From contig WVSP01000001.1 in assembly GCA_015689735.1 (NCBI GenBank), positions 1,166,001 to 1,230,000 on the forward strand: DNA of 64,000 nt. Reading direction: 5' to 3'. The translations under genes and the position numbers were made by a program. The notes under the pieces were generated by a model. The model was not told the origin of the DNA. It saw nothing but the letters and a program-made list of their open reading frames with translations, and did no database searches. Source of the stretch: Rhodobacterales bacterium LSUCC0031. GTDB lineage: Bacteria; Pseudomonadota; Alphaproteobacteria; Rhodobacterales; Rhodobacteraceae. Positions 1 to 9,644 of the stretch are shown here, piece after piece. Position 1 is the stretch's first letter; each line of letters opens with the position of its first letter.

Positions 1-277
1 GATCCATTCCTGGACCGTGCCTGCCTTTGGCGTGAAGCAAGACGGCGTTCCGGGCCGTTTGGCCGAGCTGTGGTTCGAGGTCGAGGAAGGCCGCGAAGGC
101 GTCTATTTCGGCCAGTGCTCGGAATTGTGCGGCGTCAACCACGCCTATATGCCGATCACCGTTTTCGCCGTGACGCAGGCCGAATATGACGCTTGGATCA
201 ATGGTGAAGCGCAGGCCTTCTCATCGATCGGTGACATGCGCGCACCAGGCGTGATCGAACTCGCCTCGGTGGAATAA
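1..277 (+). CDS. ctaC: Cytochrome c oxidase subunit II, C-terminal part
   Basis: The reading frame is already open at the left edge, so only the last 91 residues are seen. They form the periplasmic cupredoxin domain that carries the CuA centre and takes electrons from cytochrome c. The CuA ligands are visible: the His of HSWTVP at the very start, then [12 protein letters not shown]. Both cysteines, both histidines and the methionine are present, so the domain should be functional. It is followed by ctaB, ctaG and ctaE, the usual alphaproteobacterial oxidase order. A short Ala/Ser-rich tail follows the cupredoxin fold. The N-terminal membrane helices lie outside the window. Confidence 0.95.
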   Translation, partial: IHSWTVPAFGVKQDGVPGRLAELWFEVEEGREGVYFGQCSELCGVNHAYMPITVFAVTQAEYDAWINGEAQAFSSIGDMRAPGVIELASVE

Positions 278-280
278 CGC

Positions 281-307
281 GATGGGCCGGGCTTTGACCC
301 GGCCATC
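281..307 (+). other. Stem-loop between ctaC and ctaB
   Basis: GATGGGCCGGG and CCCGGCCATC pair across a six-base loop, with one bulged G. There is no T-run, so this looks like an intercistronic hairpin that stabilises or attenuates the ctaC message rather than a full terminator. Its function is inferred from position only. Confidence 0.45.
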
Positions 308-360
308 CGAAATGCCGGGAAGGACACCCCGGTTGCCAACCCAAGATCAAAGCAGGCGCA

Positions 361-1299
361 ATGACTGACGTAGCGACCAACACCACCATCCAAGCCGCCG
401 AGGGTGAAGCCCGTTTCGGCGATTACGTGCAGTTGCTCAAGCCGCGGGTGATGTCTCTGGTGGTGTTCACGGCGCTTGTCGGTCTGTTTGTCGCGCCGGT
501 TTCCGTCTCTCCCATGGTGGGATTTACGGCGATCTTGTTCATCGCGCTGGGGGCGGGAGCCTCGGGCGCGCTGAATATGTGGTACGACGCCGATATCGAC
601 CGCGTCATGCGCCGCACGGCCAAGCGTCCTGTGCCTGCGGGCAAGGTTGCGCCGGGCGAGGCGCTGTCGCTGGGGCTTTGGCTTTCGGCGATCTCGGTCG
701 CGATGCTGGGGCTGGCGACGAACTGGATGGCGGCGGGACTTTTGGCCTTTACGATCTTTTTCTACGCGGTGATCTACACCATGTGGCTTAAGCGCGCGAC
801 GCCGCAGAACATCGTCATCGGCGGTGCGGCAGGAGCGTTTCCGCCTGTGGTGGGCTGGGTCGCGGCAACCGGCGCGGTCAGCTTTGAGGCGATCTTGATG
901 TTTGGCCTGATCTTCATGTGGACGCCGCCGCATTTCTGGGCGCTCGCGCTGTTCATGAAGTCCGATTACCACGAAGCGCGCGTGCCGATGCTGACGGTGA
1001 CCCATGGCCGGGCCGAGACGCGCCGCCAAATCTTGATTTACACGGTCTTGCTGGTGCCGGTTGCGCTGGGCCTGGGGTTCACCGCCGTGGCGGGTCCTGT
1101 CTATCTGGCCGCCGCTATCGTGCTGAACGCCTTCTTCCTCAAGGGGGCATGGGACATCTGGCGCCGGAATGAGGCGGTTGCCGAGGCCGATGGCTATGCC
1201 ACCGAAAAGCGGTTCTTCCGCTTCTCGCTTTATTATCTGTTCCTGCATTTCGGCGCGCTTCTGGCCGATGCGGGCTTGCGCAGCTGGGGAATGGCCTGA
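361..1299 (+). CDS. ctaB: Protoheme IX farnesyltransferase (heme o synthase)
   Basis: UbiA-superfamily membrane prenyltransferase of 312 residues, the normal family length. It converts heme b to heme o with farnesyl diphosphate, the first step towards heme a for the oxidase encoded around it. The aspartate-rich prenyl-diphosphate motif NMWYDADID lies at residues 72-80, followed by RRTAKRP. Several hydrophobic helices fill the rest. It follows ctaC after 83 bases and shares one base with the next gene, so it is part of the oxidase operon. The paralogous name cyoE applies to quinol oxidase operons; the neighbours here favour ctaB. Confidence 0.95.
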   Translation: MTDVATNTTIQAAEGEARFGDYVQLLKPRVMSLVVFTALVGLFVAPVSVSPMVGFTAILFIALGAGASGALNMWYDADIDRVMRRTAKRPVPAGKVAPGEALSLGLWLSAISVAMLGLATNWMAAGLLAFTIFFYAVIYTMWLKRATPQNIVIGGAAGAFPPVVGWVAATGAVSFEAILMFGLIFMWTPPHFWALALFMKSDYHEARVPMLTVTHGRAETRRQILIYTVLLVPVALGLGFTAVAGPVYLAAAIVLNAFFLKGAWDIWRRNEAVAEADGYATEKRFFRFSLYYLFLHFGALLADAGLRSWGMA

Positions 1300-1493
1300 T
1301 GCCGATCACGCAAACACATGAGCTGCACAAGCGCCGTTTCGGCCGCAATGTCGGTGTGGCGCTGAGCCTTGTGGGCTTTGCTGCGATCGTGTTCGGCTTG
1401 ACGGTCGCCAAGATCCGCGAAGGGGCCTCGATGGAAGCTTTCGACCATCAGCCGCGCATCTCGATCACGCCCCCGGTGGAGAGCAAGCCATGA
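1299..1493 (+). CDS. Small single-helix membrane protein of the oxidase cluster
   Basis: A 64-residue protein with a basic N-terminus (HKRRFGRN) and one membrane helix at about residues 16-37, followed by a short polar, probably periplasmic tail. Its start codon shares one base with the ctaB stop (TGATG) and its stop overlaps the ctaG start (ATGA), so it is translationally coupled to both. Small proteins at this place are common in Rhodobacteraceae oxidase clusters and are usually listed as CoxF-like or uncharacterised. A role in oxidase assembly is inferred from context only. Confidence 0.8.
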   Translation: MPITQTHELHKRRFGRNVGVALSLVGFAAIVFGLTVAKIREGASMEAFDHQPRISITPPVESKP

Positions 1494-2056
1494 ACGCCAA
1501 CCAAAAGGTGGTCACCAAGCTTTTGAGCGTGATCGTCGTGATGGGCGGCCTGGCTTGGGCATCGGTGCCGTTTTACGATTGGTTTTGTCGTGTCACGGGG
1601 TTCGGCGGCACGACGCAGGTGGCCGAACAAGGCAGCGACACCGTGCTGGACCAGACAATCCGTGTGCGTTTCGACGCAAGCCTCGCCCATGACATGCCGT
1701 GGGAGTTTCGCGCCGTGCAGCCGCATATGGATATCCGCATCGGCGAAACAGGGCTTGCCTTTTACGAGGCCTATAACCCGACCGACAAGCCCGTGGCGGG
1801 AACTGCCTCTTTCAACGTGACGCCCTATGCGACGGGCGGTTATTTCATGAAGATCGCCTGTTTCTGCTTTGAATTGCAGGTCCTGCAACCCGGTGAGCGC
1901 GTCGAGATGCCGGTCAGCTTTTTCGTCGATCCCGCGCTTCTGGACGATGAAGAAGCGCGCGGCGCGCCTGCGATCACCTTATCCTACACCTTTCACGTGA
2001 CCGACATGCCCGAAGATTATGCCGCGTTGGGCGTGACTGCCCGCGTGGCCAACTAG
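1490..2056 (+). CDS. ctaG: Cytochrome c oxidase copper chaperone Cox11/CtaG
   Basis: A 188-residue Cox11-family protein that delivers copper to the CuB site of oxidase subunit I. One N-terminal membrane helix (about residues 10-29) anchors a periplasmic beta domain. The copper-binding pair is visible as C124-F-C126-F, and a further conserved cysteine is at residue 33 (YDWFCRVTG). The start overlaps the previous gene by four bases and ctaE follows 29 bases later. All family hallmarks and the length are normal. Confidence 0.95.
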   Translation: MNANQKVVTKLLSVIVVMGGLAWASVPFYDWFCRVTGFGGTTQVAEQGSDTVLDQTIRVRFDASLAHDMPWEFRAVQPHMDIRIGETGLAFYEAYNPTDKPVAGTASFNVTPYATGGYFMKIACFCFELQVLQPGERVEMPVSFFVDPALLDDEEARGAPAITLSYTFHVTDMPEDYAALGVTARVAN

Positions 2057-2085
2057 AGAACACCCCCGGACCGAGGACGACACCC

Positions 2086-2904
2086 ATGGCCCATACCAAG
2101 AACCACGACTACCATATCATCAACCCCTCGATCTGGCCGCTGATGGCCGCCGCGGCAGCCTTCGCCATGCTGTTTGGCGCGGTCAACTGGATGCATGACG
2201 GCGCACCCTGGCTGTTCCTGATGGGCTTTGTCGCCACGCTTTACGTCATGTTTGGCTGGTGGGCCGATGTGGTGGCCGAAAGCAATGCGGGCGACCATAC
2301 GCCGGTTGTGCGCATTGGGCTGCGTTACGGCTTCATCATGTTCATCATGTCCGAGATCATGTTCTTCGCGGCATGGTTCTGGGCGTTCTTCAAGCACGCC
2401 ATCTACCCGATGAACACCTATGAGGCCTCGGCCTATATCCCGCCGGAAATCTATGCGGTCGATCCCTTCCACCTGCCGCTGATCAACACGCTCGTGCTGC
2501 TTTTGTCCGGCTGTGCGGTGACATGGTCGCATCATGCGCTCGTGCATGGCGGCCCGCGCAAGGATGTGGCCAATGGTTTGATCATCGGCGTGGTGCTGGG
2601 GGTGATCTTCACCGGCTTGCAGGCCTTTGAATATTACGAGCTGATCGCGCATTACGGCTGGAGCTTTGGCGGCGACAAGTTTTTTGCCACCTTCTTTCTT
2701 GCGACGGGCTTTCACGGTCTGCATGTCGTGATCGGGACGATCTTTCTGTTCGTGTGCTGGCTGCGGGTGCTGAAGGGGCATTTCACCGCCGAGCGCCATA
2801 TCGGCTTCGAGGCCGCCGCATGGTATTGGCACTTCGTCGATGTGGTTTGGCTGTTCCTCTTCTTTGCCGTCTATATCTGGGGACAGGCCGTCATTCTGGG
2901 CTGA
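2086..2904 (+). CDS. ctaE: Cytochrome c oxidase subunit III
   Basis: A 272-residue, seven-helix integral membrane subunit of aa3-type cytochrome c oxidase; it stabilises subunit I and its proton uptake path. The family segments [18 protein letters not shown]-like near residue 90 and [14 protein letters not shown] near the C-terminus are present. A GAGGAC ribosome site lies ahead of the ATG. It is the last structural gene of the cluster; a repeat with two hairpins follows directly, then the SURF1 gene. Subunit I is not in this window, as is usual when its gene is unlinked. Confidence 0.95.
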   Translation: MAHTKNHDYHIINPSIWPLMAAAAAFAMLFGAVNWMHDGAPWLFLMGFVATLYVMFGWWADVVAESNAGDHTPVVRIGLRYGFIMFIMSEIMFFAAWFWAFFKHAIYPMNTYEASAYIPPEIYAVDPFHLPLINTLVLLLSGCAVTWSHHALVHGGPRKDVANGLIIGVVLGVIFTGLQAFEYYELIAHYGWSFGGDKFFATFFLATGFHGLHVVIGTIFLFVCWLRVLKGHFTAERHIGFEAAAWYWHFVDVVWLFLFFAVYIWGQAVILG

Positions 2905-2922
2905 GGATGACGGGCAAGGCAT

Positions 2923-2990
2923 GGGGGGCGCTGCCCCCCGTCACCCGTTTCACGGGTGCCTCCCCCCGGGATATTTTTGAAACGAAGAAG
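2923..2990 (+). repeat. Dispersed intergenic repeat, copy A
   Basis: A stem GGGGGGC/GCCCCCC (2923-2939), a second perfect stem CACCCGT-TTC-ACGGGTG (2942-2958), then the conserved tail TCCCCCCGG plus GATATTTTTGAAACGAAGA. Four more copies occur in the window at 14221, 14412 (reverse), 18252 (reverse) and 37176. This copy lies directly after ctaE in the same orientation, so it may end or protect the oxidase message. Confidence 0.75.
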
Positions 2991-3064
2991 CGGGGCGCGC
3001 GTTAACCTTAACAAGATCTGAAGGGCCTGCCATCGGGGTGGGCCTTTTCTTTGGGAGAGCGGGG

Positions 3065-3754
3065 ATGGGTCGTCTGATCGGGATTTGGGCGCTGGGGCTT
3101 GGTGGCGTGGCCATCTTGCTGTCGCTCGGTATCTGGCAGGTGCAGCGCCTTGCGTGGAAGGAAGGGGTCCTGGCCGAGATCGCGGCACGGATTGCAGCTG
3201 ATCCCGTGGCTCTGCCGCTCGCTCCTGATCCTGAGGCCGATCGTTACCTGCCGGTCACGCTTGCGGGCAGGTTCGATGCACCTTTTGTGCGCGTCTTGGT
3301 GAGCCAGAAGGGGATGGGCGCGGGCTATCGCCTTGTCGCCGCGTTCGAGACCGAGACGGGGCGGCGAGTGTTGGTCGATCGTGGTGTGATCGCGGTCGCG
3401 GTGGAAATGCCGGTGCCATCTCCAGATCGTCCTGTCACGGTCATTGGCAATCTCCATTGGCCCGATGAGCGTGACGGCTTTACCCCTGAGAATGACCTTG
3501 GCGAGAATATCTGGTTTGCCCGCGATGTGGCCGATTTGGCGGTCCATCTTGGTGCTGAGCCGGTTTTGGTGATCGCGCGTGACATCACCCCGCCAGAGCC
3601 GCCGATCACGCCGCTGCCGGTCGGCATTGACAATATTCCCAATGATCATCTGAGCTACGCCGTGACATGGTTTTCACTCGCCCTTGTCTGGATGGGGATG
3701 ACACTGTTCTTGCTCTGGCGTACACGAGCGCCATCAGCAGAGGGGACGGCTTGA
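3065..3754 (+). CDS. SURF1-family oxidase assembly protein
   Basis: A 229-residue SURF1/Shy1 protein that helps insert heme a into oxidase subunit I. It has the family layout: an N-terminal membrane helix (about residues 4-22), a periplasmic domain, and a C-terminal helix (YAVTWFSLALVW). The ATG at 3065 is chosen because GGGAGAGCGGGG precedes it; a GTG at 3038 would add nine residues without a good ribosome site. It ends four bases before thrC, so the oxidase cluster runs into amino-acid and peptidase genes. Loss usually lowers but does not abolish oxidase activity. Confidence 0.9.
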   Translation: MGRLIGIWALGLGGVAILLSLGIWQVQRLAWKEGVLAEIAARIAADPVALPLAPDPEADRYLPVTLAGRFDAPFVRVLVSQKGMGAGYRLVAAFETETGRRVLVDRGVIAVAVEMPVPSPDRPVTVIGNLHWPDERDGFTPENDLGENIWFARDVADLAVHLGAEPVLVIARDITPPEPPITPLPVGIDNIPNDHLSYAVTWFSLALVWMGMTLFLLWRTRAPSAEGTA

Positions 3755-3757
3755 CCG

Positions 3758-5143
3758 ATGCGGTATATCTCGACGCGGGGGCGCGCCCCTGAACTGGGCT
3801 TTGAAGAGGCGATGCTGACCGGGCTTGCCCGTGATGGCGGGCTTTATGTGCCTGCGCAACTGCCGCGTTTTGAAGCCGGTGAGATCGCCGCGATGGCGGG
3901 GCGGTCGTATGAGGAGGTCGCATTCCGGGTCATGCGCCCCTTCATCGGGGATTGTTTTTCTGATCAGGAATTCGGCGACATCATTGCGCGCGCCTATGCG
4001 GGTTTTGGCCATGGGGCGCGCGCGCCGCTGAAGCAGTTGCAGGATAATCATTTCCTGCTGGAGCTGTTCCATGGGCCGACGCTGGCCTTCAAAGATTTCG
4101 CGATGCAGTTGATCGGGCAGATGTTTCAAGCGGCCCTCATGCGCTCGGGCAAGCGCGTAACGATCGTGGGGGCCACGAGTGGCGATACAGGCTCGGCTGC
4201 GATGGAGGCGTTTCGGGGGCTCGAGAATGTCGCTGTCTTCATCCTCTATCCGCATGGGCGGGTGTCGGATGTGCAGCGCCGCCAGATGACCACCGTGTCT
4301 GAGAGTAATGCCCATGCGCTAGCGATCACCGGCACCTTTGATGATGCACAGGCGCGGCTGAAAGACATGTTCAACGATTTCACCTTCCGCGACGAGGTGC
4401 GGCTGGCGGGTGTGAACTCGATCAACTTCGCCCGGGTGCTCGCGCAGGTGGTCTATTATTTCACCGCCGCCGTGTCGCTTGGTGCGCCGCATCGGTCGGT
4501 GAGCTTCACTGTGCCGACGGGCAATTTCGGCGATATCTTCGCGGGCTATCTGGCCAAGAAGATGGGCCTTCCCATCGAACGGCTGGTGGTGGCGACCAAC
4601 CAGAACGACATCTTGCACCGCGCGCTTTCGACGGGAGATTATGTCACCCATGGGGTTGCCCCCTCGATCAGCCCGTCGATGGATATCCAGGTCAGCTCCA
4701 ATTTCGAGCGCGCGCTCTTTGATGCCTATAAGCGCGATGGGGCCGCCGTGGCGCAGCTGATGGATGAGTTGAAGGCGGGCGGGTTCCATATCAGCCAAGG
4801 CGCGCTGGATGTGCTGCGCGCGGATTTCGCCTCCGGCCGCGCATCCGAGGACGACACGGCGGCGATGATCAAGCATGCACGGGGCGAGATGGGGGAACTC
4901 CTCTGCCCCCATTCCGCCGTCGGCGTGCATGTGGCCCAGGATTTCCTTGGGGCCACGCCGATGGTGACGCTGGCGACTGCCCACCCCGCCAAATTCCCCG
5001 ACGCGGTCGCGGCGGCCACGGGCATCCGCCCGGCGCTGCCCGACCGGATGGCCGATCTGTTCGACCGGCCCGAGCGCATGACGCGGGTCGAGAACGATCT
5101 TGCCGCGATTGAAACCCTGATCCGCGAGGCATTGGCCAAGTGA
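3758..5143 (+). CDS. thrC: Threonine synthase
   Basis: A 461-residue PLP enzyme that turns O-phosphohomoserine into threonine. The PLP lysine is K112 in LAFKDF, and the phosphate-binding loop is GATSGDTGSAA. The N-terminal block RGRAPELGFEEAMLTGLARDGGLYVP is the long-chain (yeast/E. coli type) ThrC signature. It starts four bases after the SURF1 gene, and its stop overlaps the GTG start of the M16 peptidase (GTGA), so the two are translationally coupled. SURF1-thrC-M16 is a familiar order in this family of bacteria. Confidence 0.95.
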   Translation: MRYISTRGRAPELGFEEAMLTGLARDGGLYVPAQLPRFEAGEIAAMAGRSYEEVAFRVMRPFIGDCFSDQEFGDIIARAYAGFGHGARAPLKQLQDNHFLLELFHGPTLAFKDFAMQLIGQMFQAALMRSGKRVTIVGATSGDTGSAAMEAFRGLENVAVFILYPHGRVSDVQRRQMTTVSESNAHALAITGTFDDAQARLKDMFNDFTFRDEVRLAGVNSINFARVLAQVVYYFTAAVSLGAPHRSVSFTVPTGNFGDIFAGYLAKKMGLPIERLVVATNQNDILHRALSTGDYVTHGVAPSISPSMDIQVSSNFERALFDAYKRDGAAVAQLMDELKAGGFHISQGALDVLRADFASGRASEDDTAAMIKHARGEMGELLCPHSAVGVHVAQDFLGATPMVTLATAHPAKFPDAVAAATGIRPALPDRMADLFDRPERMTRVENDLAAIETLIREALAK

Positions 5144-6402
5144 GCGTCGAACTTCATACCCTGCCAAACGGGCTGCGCATCGTCACCGAGCATATGCCGG
5201 GGCTTGAATCGGCGGCGTTGGGCCTGTGGGTCTCGGCGGGCGGGCGGCACGAGGCGGTCGATCAAAACGGCATCGCGCATTTCCTCGAGCATATGGCGTT
5301 CAAGGGGACGACGCGGCGCACGGCCCTTCAGATCGCCGAAGAGATCGAGGATGTGGGCGGCTATATCAACGCCTACACAAGTCGCGAGGTCACGGCCTAT
5401 TACGCGCGGGTGCTGAAGGATGACGTTCCCTTGGCGCTCGACCTGATCGCCGATATCGTGCTCAATCCGATCTTCGATCCGCGCGAGATCGAGGTGGAGC
5501 GCGGCGTCATCTTGCAAGAAATCGGACAGGCCGCCGATACGCCCGACGACATCATCTTTGACTGGTTGCAGGAAGTCTCTTACCCCGGCCAAGCCTTGGG
5601 GCGGACCATCCTTGGCCCGGCCGAGCGGGTGCGCGCCTTTGGGAGGGCCGATTTCGACCGCTTTGTGGCCAGCCATTACGGGCCGGGCCAGTTGATCTTG
5701 TCAGCGGCGGGTGCGGTCGATCACGACCAGATCGTGCGGCTGGCCGAGGCGGCCTTTGGGCATTTGCGACCCCGGCCCATGGTGCTGCCGGAGATCGCGC
5801 GTTTTGCGGGCGGTGAGCGCCACGAGGTCAAGGCGTTGGAACAGGCGCATTTCACCTTTGCGCTCGAGGCACCGGGTTACAAATCTGACGCCTATCATAC
5901 AGCACAGATCTATTCCTCGGTGCTGGGTGGCGGCATGTCCTCGCGGCTGTTTCAGGAAATCCGCGAAAAACGGGGGCTGTGCTACACGATTTATGCGCAG
6001 GTCGGCAGCTATGATGACACCGGCATGTTGACGATTTATGCCGGAACCTCGGGCGAGGAATTGCCGGAACTGGTCGGGCTGACGCTCGATGAGGTGAAGC
6101 GCTCGGCTGAGGATATGACGGATGCGGAATTGGCGCGCGCGCGGGCGCAGATGAAGGCGGGGCTGCTGATGGGGCTGGAAAGCCCATCGGCGCGCGCCGA
6201 GCGGCTGGCGCGGTTGGTGGCGGTCTGGAACCGTGTGCCGCCCTTGGCGGAAACCGTGGCCCAAATCGAGGCGGTGACGCTTTCGGGCCTGCGCGACCAT
6301 GCGGAAGGGCTTGTCACATCGGGCCAAGGGGCGATGGCGCTTTATGGGCCGGTTGCGGATGCGCCGCGGCTTGACGCAGTCATGGCACGGTTGGCCGCCT
6401 GA
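5140..6402 (+). CDS. M16 zinc peptidase (processing peptidase-like)
   Basis: A 420-residue pitrilysin-family metallopeptidase, related to the beta subunit of the mitochondrial processing peptidase. The inverted zinc motif H47-F-L-E50-H51 is intact, and the distal glutamates of EIEVERGVILQEI follow. The C-terminal half contains the second, inactive M16 domain with GGGMSSRLFQEIREKRGL. It starts at GTG within the thrC stop and shares one base with the next gene. Its cellular substrate cannot be read from sequence. Confidence 0.92.
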   Translation: MSVELHTLPNGLRIVTEHMPGLESAALGLWVSAGGRHEAVDQNGIAHFLEHMAFKGTTRRTALQIAEEIEDVGGYINAYTSREVTAYYARVLKDDVPLALDLIADIVLNPIFDPREIEVERGVILQEIGQAADTPDDIIFDWLQEVSYPGQALGRTILGPAERVRAFGRADFDRFVASHYGPGQLILSAAGAVDHDQIVRLAEAAFGHLRPRPMVLPEIARFAGGERHEVKALEQAHFTFALEAPGYKSDAYHTAQIYSSVLGGGMSSRLFQEIREKRGLCYTIYAQVGSYDDTGMLTIYAGTSGEELPELVGLTLDEVKRSAEDMTDAELARARAQMKAGLLMGLESPSARAERLARLVAVWNRVPPLAETVAQIEAVTLSGLRDHAEGLVTSGQGAMALYGPVADAPRLDAVMARLAA

Positions 6403-6986
6403 TGCTGTTGCGCAAGCGTCAGCTGAAGCTGGAGACCGAGCGGTTGACGCTTCGCCTGCCGCGGCATGCTGATTTTCGCTCTTGGGTTGGATTGCGCGAA
6501 AGCTCGGCTGATTTCTTGACGCCATGGGAACCAAGCTGGGCCGCCGACCATCTGAGCCGCAAAAGCTTTACCGGCCGGGTCTATTGGGCGCAGCGCGCCT
6601 TGAGCGACGTTACCGCGGTGCCGCTGTTCATTTTTCGCCGTGCGGATGATGCGCTGTTGGGGGCGATCACGCTTGACAATATCCGTCGTGGTCCGGCGCA
6701 GGCGGCGACATTGGGCTATTGGATCGGGGCCATCCATGCCCGCCAAGGCTATATGCGCGAAGCGATCGAGGTCGTGGTTCACTACGCCTATCGGGGGCTT
6801 GACCTGAGCCGGGTCGAGGCTGCTTGCCTGCCCGAAAACGCCGCCTCGCGCGGTGTCTTGGAAAAGTCGGGCTTCAAATACGAAGGTGTGGCGCAAAGCT
6901 ATCTCCAGATTAATGGGCGTTGGCGCAATCACGTCCTATATGCCCATCTGCGCCATGATCGGCGGGGCCGGACCGAGATCGGTTAA
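6402..6986 (+). CDS. GNAT acetyltransferase, RimJ/RimL type
   Basis: A 194-residue GNAT protein of the RimJ/RimL group, which acetylate N-terminal residues of ribosomal or other proteins. The opening LETERLTLRLPRHADF and the acetyl-CoA region GYWIGAIHARQGYMREAI followed by NAASRGVLEKSGF are typical. Its ATG shares one base with the M16 stop (TGATG). In relatives it is often named RimJ; the true substrate is unknown, so no symbol is given. Confidence 0.88.
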   Translation: MLLRKRQLKLETERLTLRLPRHADFRSWVGLRESSADFLTPWEPSWAADHLSRKSFTGRVYWAQRALSDVTAVPLFIFRRADDALLGAITLDNIRRGPAQAATLGYWIGAIHARQGYMREAIEVVVHYAYRGLDLSRVEAACLPENAASRGVLEKSGFKYEGVAQSYLQINGRWRNHVLYAHLRHDRRGRTEIG

Positions 6987-7016
6987 GCCCGCAAAGACAA
7001 ATAACGGACAATGCCG

Positions 7017-8414
7017 ATGAACGATGTCTTGACCCGCCTTGCCAGCTTGATCGATCCCGCCGCGATCCGCGCAGCGGGGCCATCCTATCTGGAGGAACCG
7101 CGCGGGCGCTGGCAGGGCAAGGCGCTGGGCGTGGTCGCGCCTGCCAACCGTGACGAGGTGGCGGCAATCCTGCGGCTGTGTTCCGAAACCGGCACGCCGG
7201 TCATCCCCTATGGTGGCGGCACGGGCCTTGTGGGTGGGCAATTGGCCGAAGACGGCGCGCCGCCGTTGATCTTGTCGCTTGAGCGCATGCGCGCTGTGCG
7301 CAGCTTTGATACCGAAGCAGGCACGATGACCGTCGAGGCGGGCGTGATCTTGCAAGAGATCCATACCAAGGCCGAGGGCGCAGGCTGGATTTTCCCCCTG
7401 ACGCTGGCCAGCCAAGGCTCGGCGCGGTTGGGCGGTTTGCTGGCCACCAATGCGGGCGGCGTCAACGTGCTGCGCTATGGCAATGCGCGCGATCTGGTCT
7501 TGGGGGTCGAGGCGGTGCTGGCCGATGGCACGGTGATCAATACGCTCTCGCCCCTGCGCAAGAACAACATGGGCTATGACCTGCGCCATCTGCTGATCGG
7601 CTCGGAAGGCACGCTAGGGGTGATCACGGCGGCCTCGCTGCGTCTTTTCCCCAAGCCTGCACGGCGAGGGGCGGCGATGATGGTGGTGCCTTCGCCTGAG
7701 GCGGCGCTGGCGCTTTTGAAGATGACGCAGGCCCGCGTGGGCGATGCGCTTTCGGCCTTCGAGTTGATGAGCCAGCAGGGTTTGCTCTTTCTCGACGCGA
7801 TGGGGCCAGAGACGCGCCAACCTTTCGATCCGCGCCCCGACTGGATGTGCCTGATCGACCTTGGGATGGGCGCGGGGGGCGATCCCGAAGCGGCGCTCGA
7901 GGCGCTGTTCGCCGAAGCCTTCGACGCCGGGCTGGTCAGTGACGGTGTGATTGCGCAATCCGAGGGGCAGCGCGCCGAGTTCTGGGCGCTGCGCGAGAAC
8001 ATCCCCGAGGCGAACCGCCGGATCGGCGCGGTCTCGTCACACGATATCTCGGTGCCGGTGGCGATGGTGCCGCGCTTCATTGCCGAGGCACCGTCCCGTA
8101 TTGGCGCAGTGGGAGAGTTTCGGCTGAATTGCTTTGGCCATATGGGTGATGGGAACCTGCACTACAACGTGTTTCCGATGCCCGGAAAATCCCGCGCCGA
8201 CCATGACAACCAGCGATCCGCCATCAAGCGCGCGGTGCATGATCTGGTGGATGCGTTGGGCGGCTCGGTCTCCGCCGAGCATGGGGTGGGGCGGCTCAAG
8301 GTCGATGACCTTGAGCGCTATGGCGACCCCGGCAAGCTGATCGCGATGCGCGCGATCAAGGCAGCACTCGACCCCAAGGGCATCTTGAACCCTGGCGCGG
8401 TCTTGCGCGGTTAG
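7017..8414 (+). CDS. FAD-linked oxidase, GlcD / D-2-hydroxyacid dehydrogenase family
   Basis: A flavoprotein of 465 residues with an N-terminal PCMH FAD-binding domain (PYGGGTGLVGGQ near residue 64) and a C-terminal FAD-oxidase domain with GHMGDGNLHYN and SAEHGVG. Such enzymes oxidise D-lactate, glycolate or D-2-hydroxyglutarate and pass electrons to quinone or ETF. The ATG at 7017 is preferred over 7011 because the CGGA ribosome site is better spaced. No GlcE or GlcF gene is adjacent, so a D-2-hydroxyglutarate or D-lactate dehydrogenase is more likely than a three-subunit glycolate oxidase. Confidence 0.85.
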   Translation: MNDVLTRLASLIDPAAIRAAGPSYLEEPRGRWQGKALGVVAPANRDEVAAILRLCSETGTPVIPYGGGTGLVGGQLAEDGAPPLILSLERMRAVRSFDTEAGTMTVEAGVILQEIHTKAEGAGWIFPLTLASQGSARLGGLLATNAGGVNVLRYGNARDLVLGVEAVLADGTVINTLSPLRKNNMGYDLRHLLIGSEGTLGVITAASLRLFPKPARRGAAMMVVPSPEAALALLKMTQARVGDALSAFELMSQQGLLFLDAMGPETRQPFDPRPDWMCLIDLGMGAGGDPEAALEALFAEAFDAGLVSDGVIAQSEGQRAEFWALRENIPEANRRIGAVSSHDISVPVAMVPRFIAEAPSRIGAVGEFRLNCFGHMGDGNLHYNVFPMPGKSRADHDNQRSAIKRAVHDLVDALGGSVSAEHGVGRLKVDDLERYGDPGKLIAMRAIKAALDPKGILNPGAVLRG

Positions 8415-8491
8415 GGCAGGTGCCGCATTGGAGCCGTTTGCAGGTGCGGCTTGGCCTGTGTGGATCATGTGACCCAAGACCGACTTGCCCG

Positions 8492-9538
8492 TTAGAAGGG
8501 CATGGGGTGTGCTTTGTGGATCTGGTCGATCTCGGCCAATTGCTCAGCTGTCAGCGTCACATCCAGCCCTGCAAGGATATGGGCCAGCTGATCACAGGTC
8601 GTGGCCCCGAAGATCGTTGAGACGGGGAAGGGGCGCTGGACGCTGAAGGCCAGCGCCATGTGGATCGGGTCAAGCCCGTGGCGCCGGGCCATGTCGAGAT
8701 AGGCCGCGACCGCCGGGAACACGCGGTCAGTCTTGCGCCCGCCCAGATCGCCATTGAGCGCCATCCGGCTGCCTTCGGGTAGCGCGCCGTTCTGGTATTT
8801 CCCGGTCAAAAGCCCCGCAGCCAGCGGCGAATAAGCCAAGAGCGTGATCTGTTCATTGACGGCCAACTCGGCCAGATCGGTGTCGTAGAGCCGACAGAGC
8901 AGCGAGTATTCGTTCTGGATCGATTGCACCCGTGGCAGGCCATGGGCGCGGGCGATCTCGAGCCATTGCGCCGTGCCCCACGCGCTTTCGTTGGACAGGG
9001 CGAAATGGCGGATCTTGCCCGCCTTGACGGCGCGATCGGCGGCCTCGAGCACGGATTGCATGTTGGCGCGCGTCGCCGCGCGGTCTTGGGTCGAAGGGTC
9101 ATAGCGCCAGTTCTGGCGGAAATGATAGCTGCCGCGATTGGGCCAATGCAGCTGATAGATATCGATCATATCAGTTTGCAGGCGCGCCAGCGAAGCATCG
9201 AGCGCGGCGGTGAATGTCGCAGGCGTGATGTCTTGGCCTTGACGCACAAAGGCCGCGTTCTTGCCGGTAATCTTGGTGGCGAGCACATATTCGCCGCGCC
9301 GACCGGGGTTTTTGGCGTTCCAGTTGCCCAGCACCGTTTCGGTCAGCCCCACGGTTTCCGGCGTCACCGGGTTGACCGGATACATCTCGGCGGTATCGAC
9401 GATGGTGATGCCTGCATCGCGCGCCATGTCCATCTGGCGATGGGCTTGGTCCTCCGGCGTGTGGGTGCCCCATGTCATCGTGCCAAGGCAGTAATCGGTG
9501 ATCAGGGTGTCGGTCATGCCAAGGGCGATATTGCGCAT
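8492..9538 (-). CDS. Aldo/keto reductase, Tas-like
   Basis: A 348-residue NADP(H)-dependent aldo/keto reductase close to E. coli Tas. The catalytic tetrad is visible as D48 and Y53 (VDTAEMYP), K89 (LATKITG) and H131 (QLHWPNRG). The start at 9538 follows a GAGGAC ribosome site. It is divergent from the ImuA-like gene, with 106 bases between them that carry an SOS box. Physiological substrate unknown. Confidence 0.9.
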   Translation of the reverse strand: MRNIALGMTDTLITDYCLGTMTWGTHTPEDQAHRQMDMARDAGITIVDTAEMYPVNPVTPETVGLTETVLGNWNAKNPGRRGEYVLATKITGKNAAFVRQGQDITPATFTAALDASLARLQTDMIDIYQLHWPNRGSYHFRQNWRYDPSTQDRAATRANMQSVLEAADRAVKAGKIRHFALSNESAWGTAQWLEIARAHGLPRVQSIQNEYSLLCRLYDTDLAELAVNEQITLLAYSPLAAGLLTGKYQNGALPEGSRMALNGDLGGRKTDRVFPAVAAYLDMARRHGLDPIHMALAFSVQRPFPVSTIFGATTCDQLAHILAGLDVTLTAEQLAEIDQIHKAHPMPF

Positions 9539-9613
9539 GGGTCTTCGGTCCTCGTGATCTGTGTTGGGCGGGACACTAGGGGCCGAGGCAGGATGTGCAA
9601 GATCGGGACTTGA

Positions 9614-9628
9614 GAACATAACATGAAC
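9614..9628 (+). promoter_or_regulatory. Probable LexA (SOS) box
   Basis: GAAC-ATAACAT-GAAC matches exactly the alphaproteobacterial LexA operator GAAC-N7-GAAC (reverse complement of GTTC-N7-GTTC). It lies 17 bases upstream of the ImuA-like start and 75 bases from the divergent aldo/keto reductase start. The close distance to a gene of the ImuA/SulA family makes control by LexA likely. Confidence 0.75.
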
Positions 9629-9644
9629 ATGTATCTTGCTTGCC

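Noticed and set aside
145-1248. A 367-codon open frame antisense to ctaB
   Set aside because: ctaB on the other strand is certain; the antisense product is Arg/His-rich and unlike any protein.
3001-3015. TTAACCTTAAC as a CtrA site before the SURF1 gene
   Set aside because: Spacing between the TTAA units is three bases, not the seven of a CtrA site, and the place lies within a gene cluster that is probably co-transcribed.
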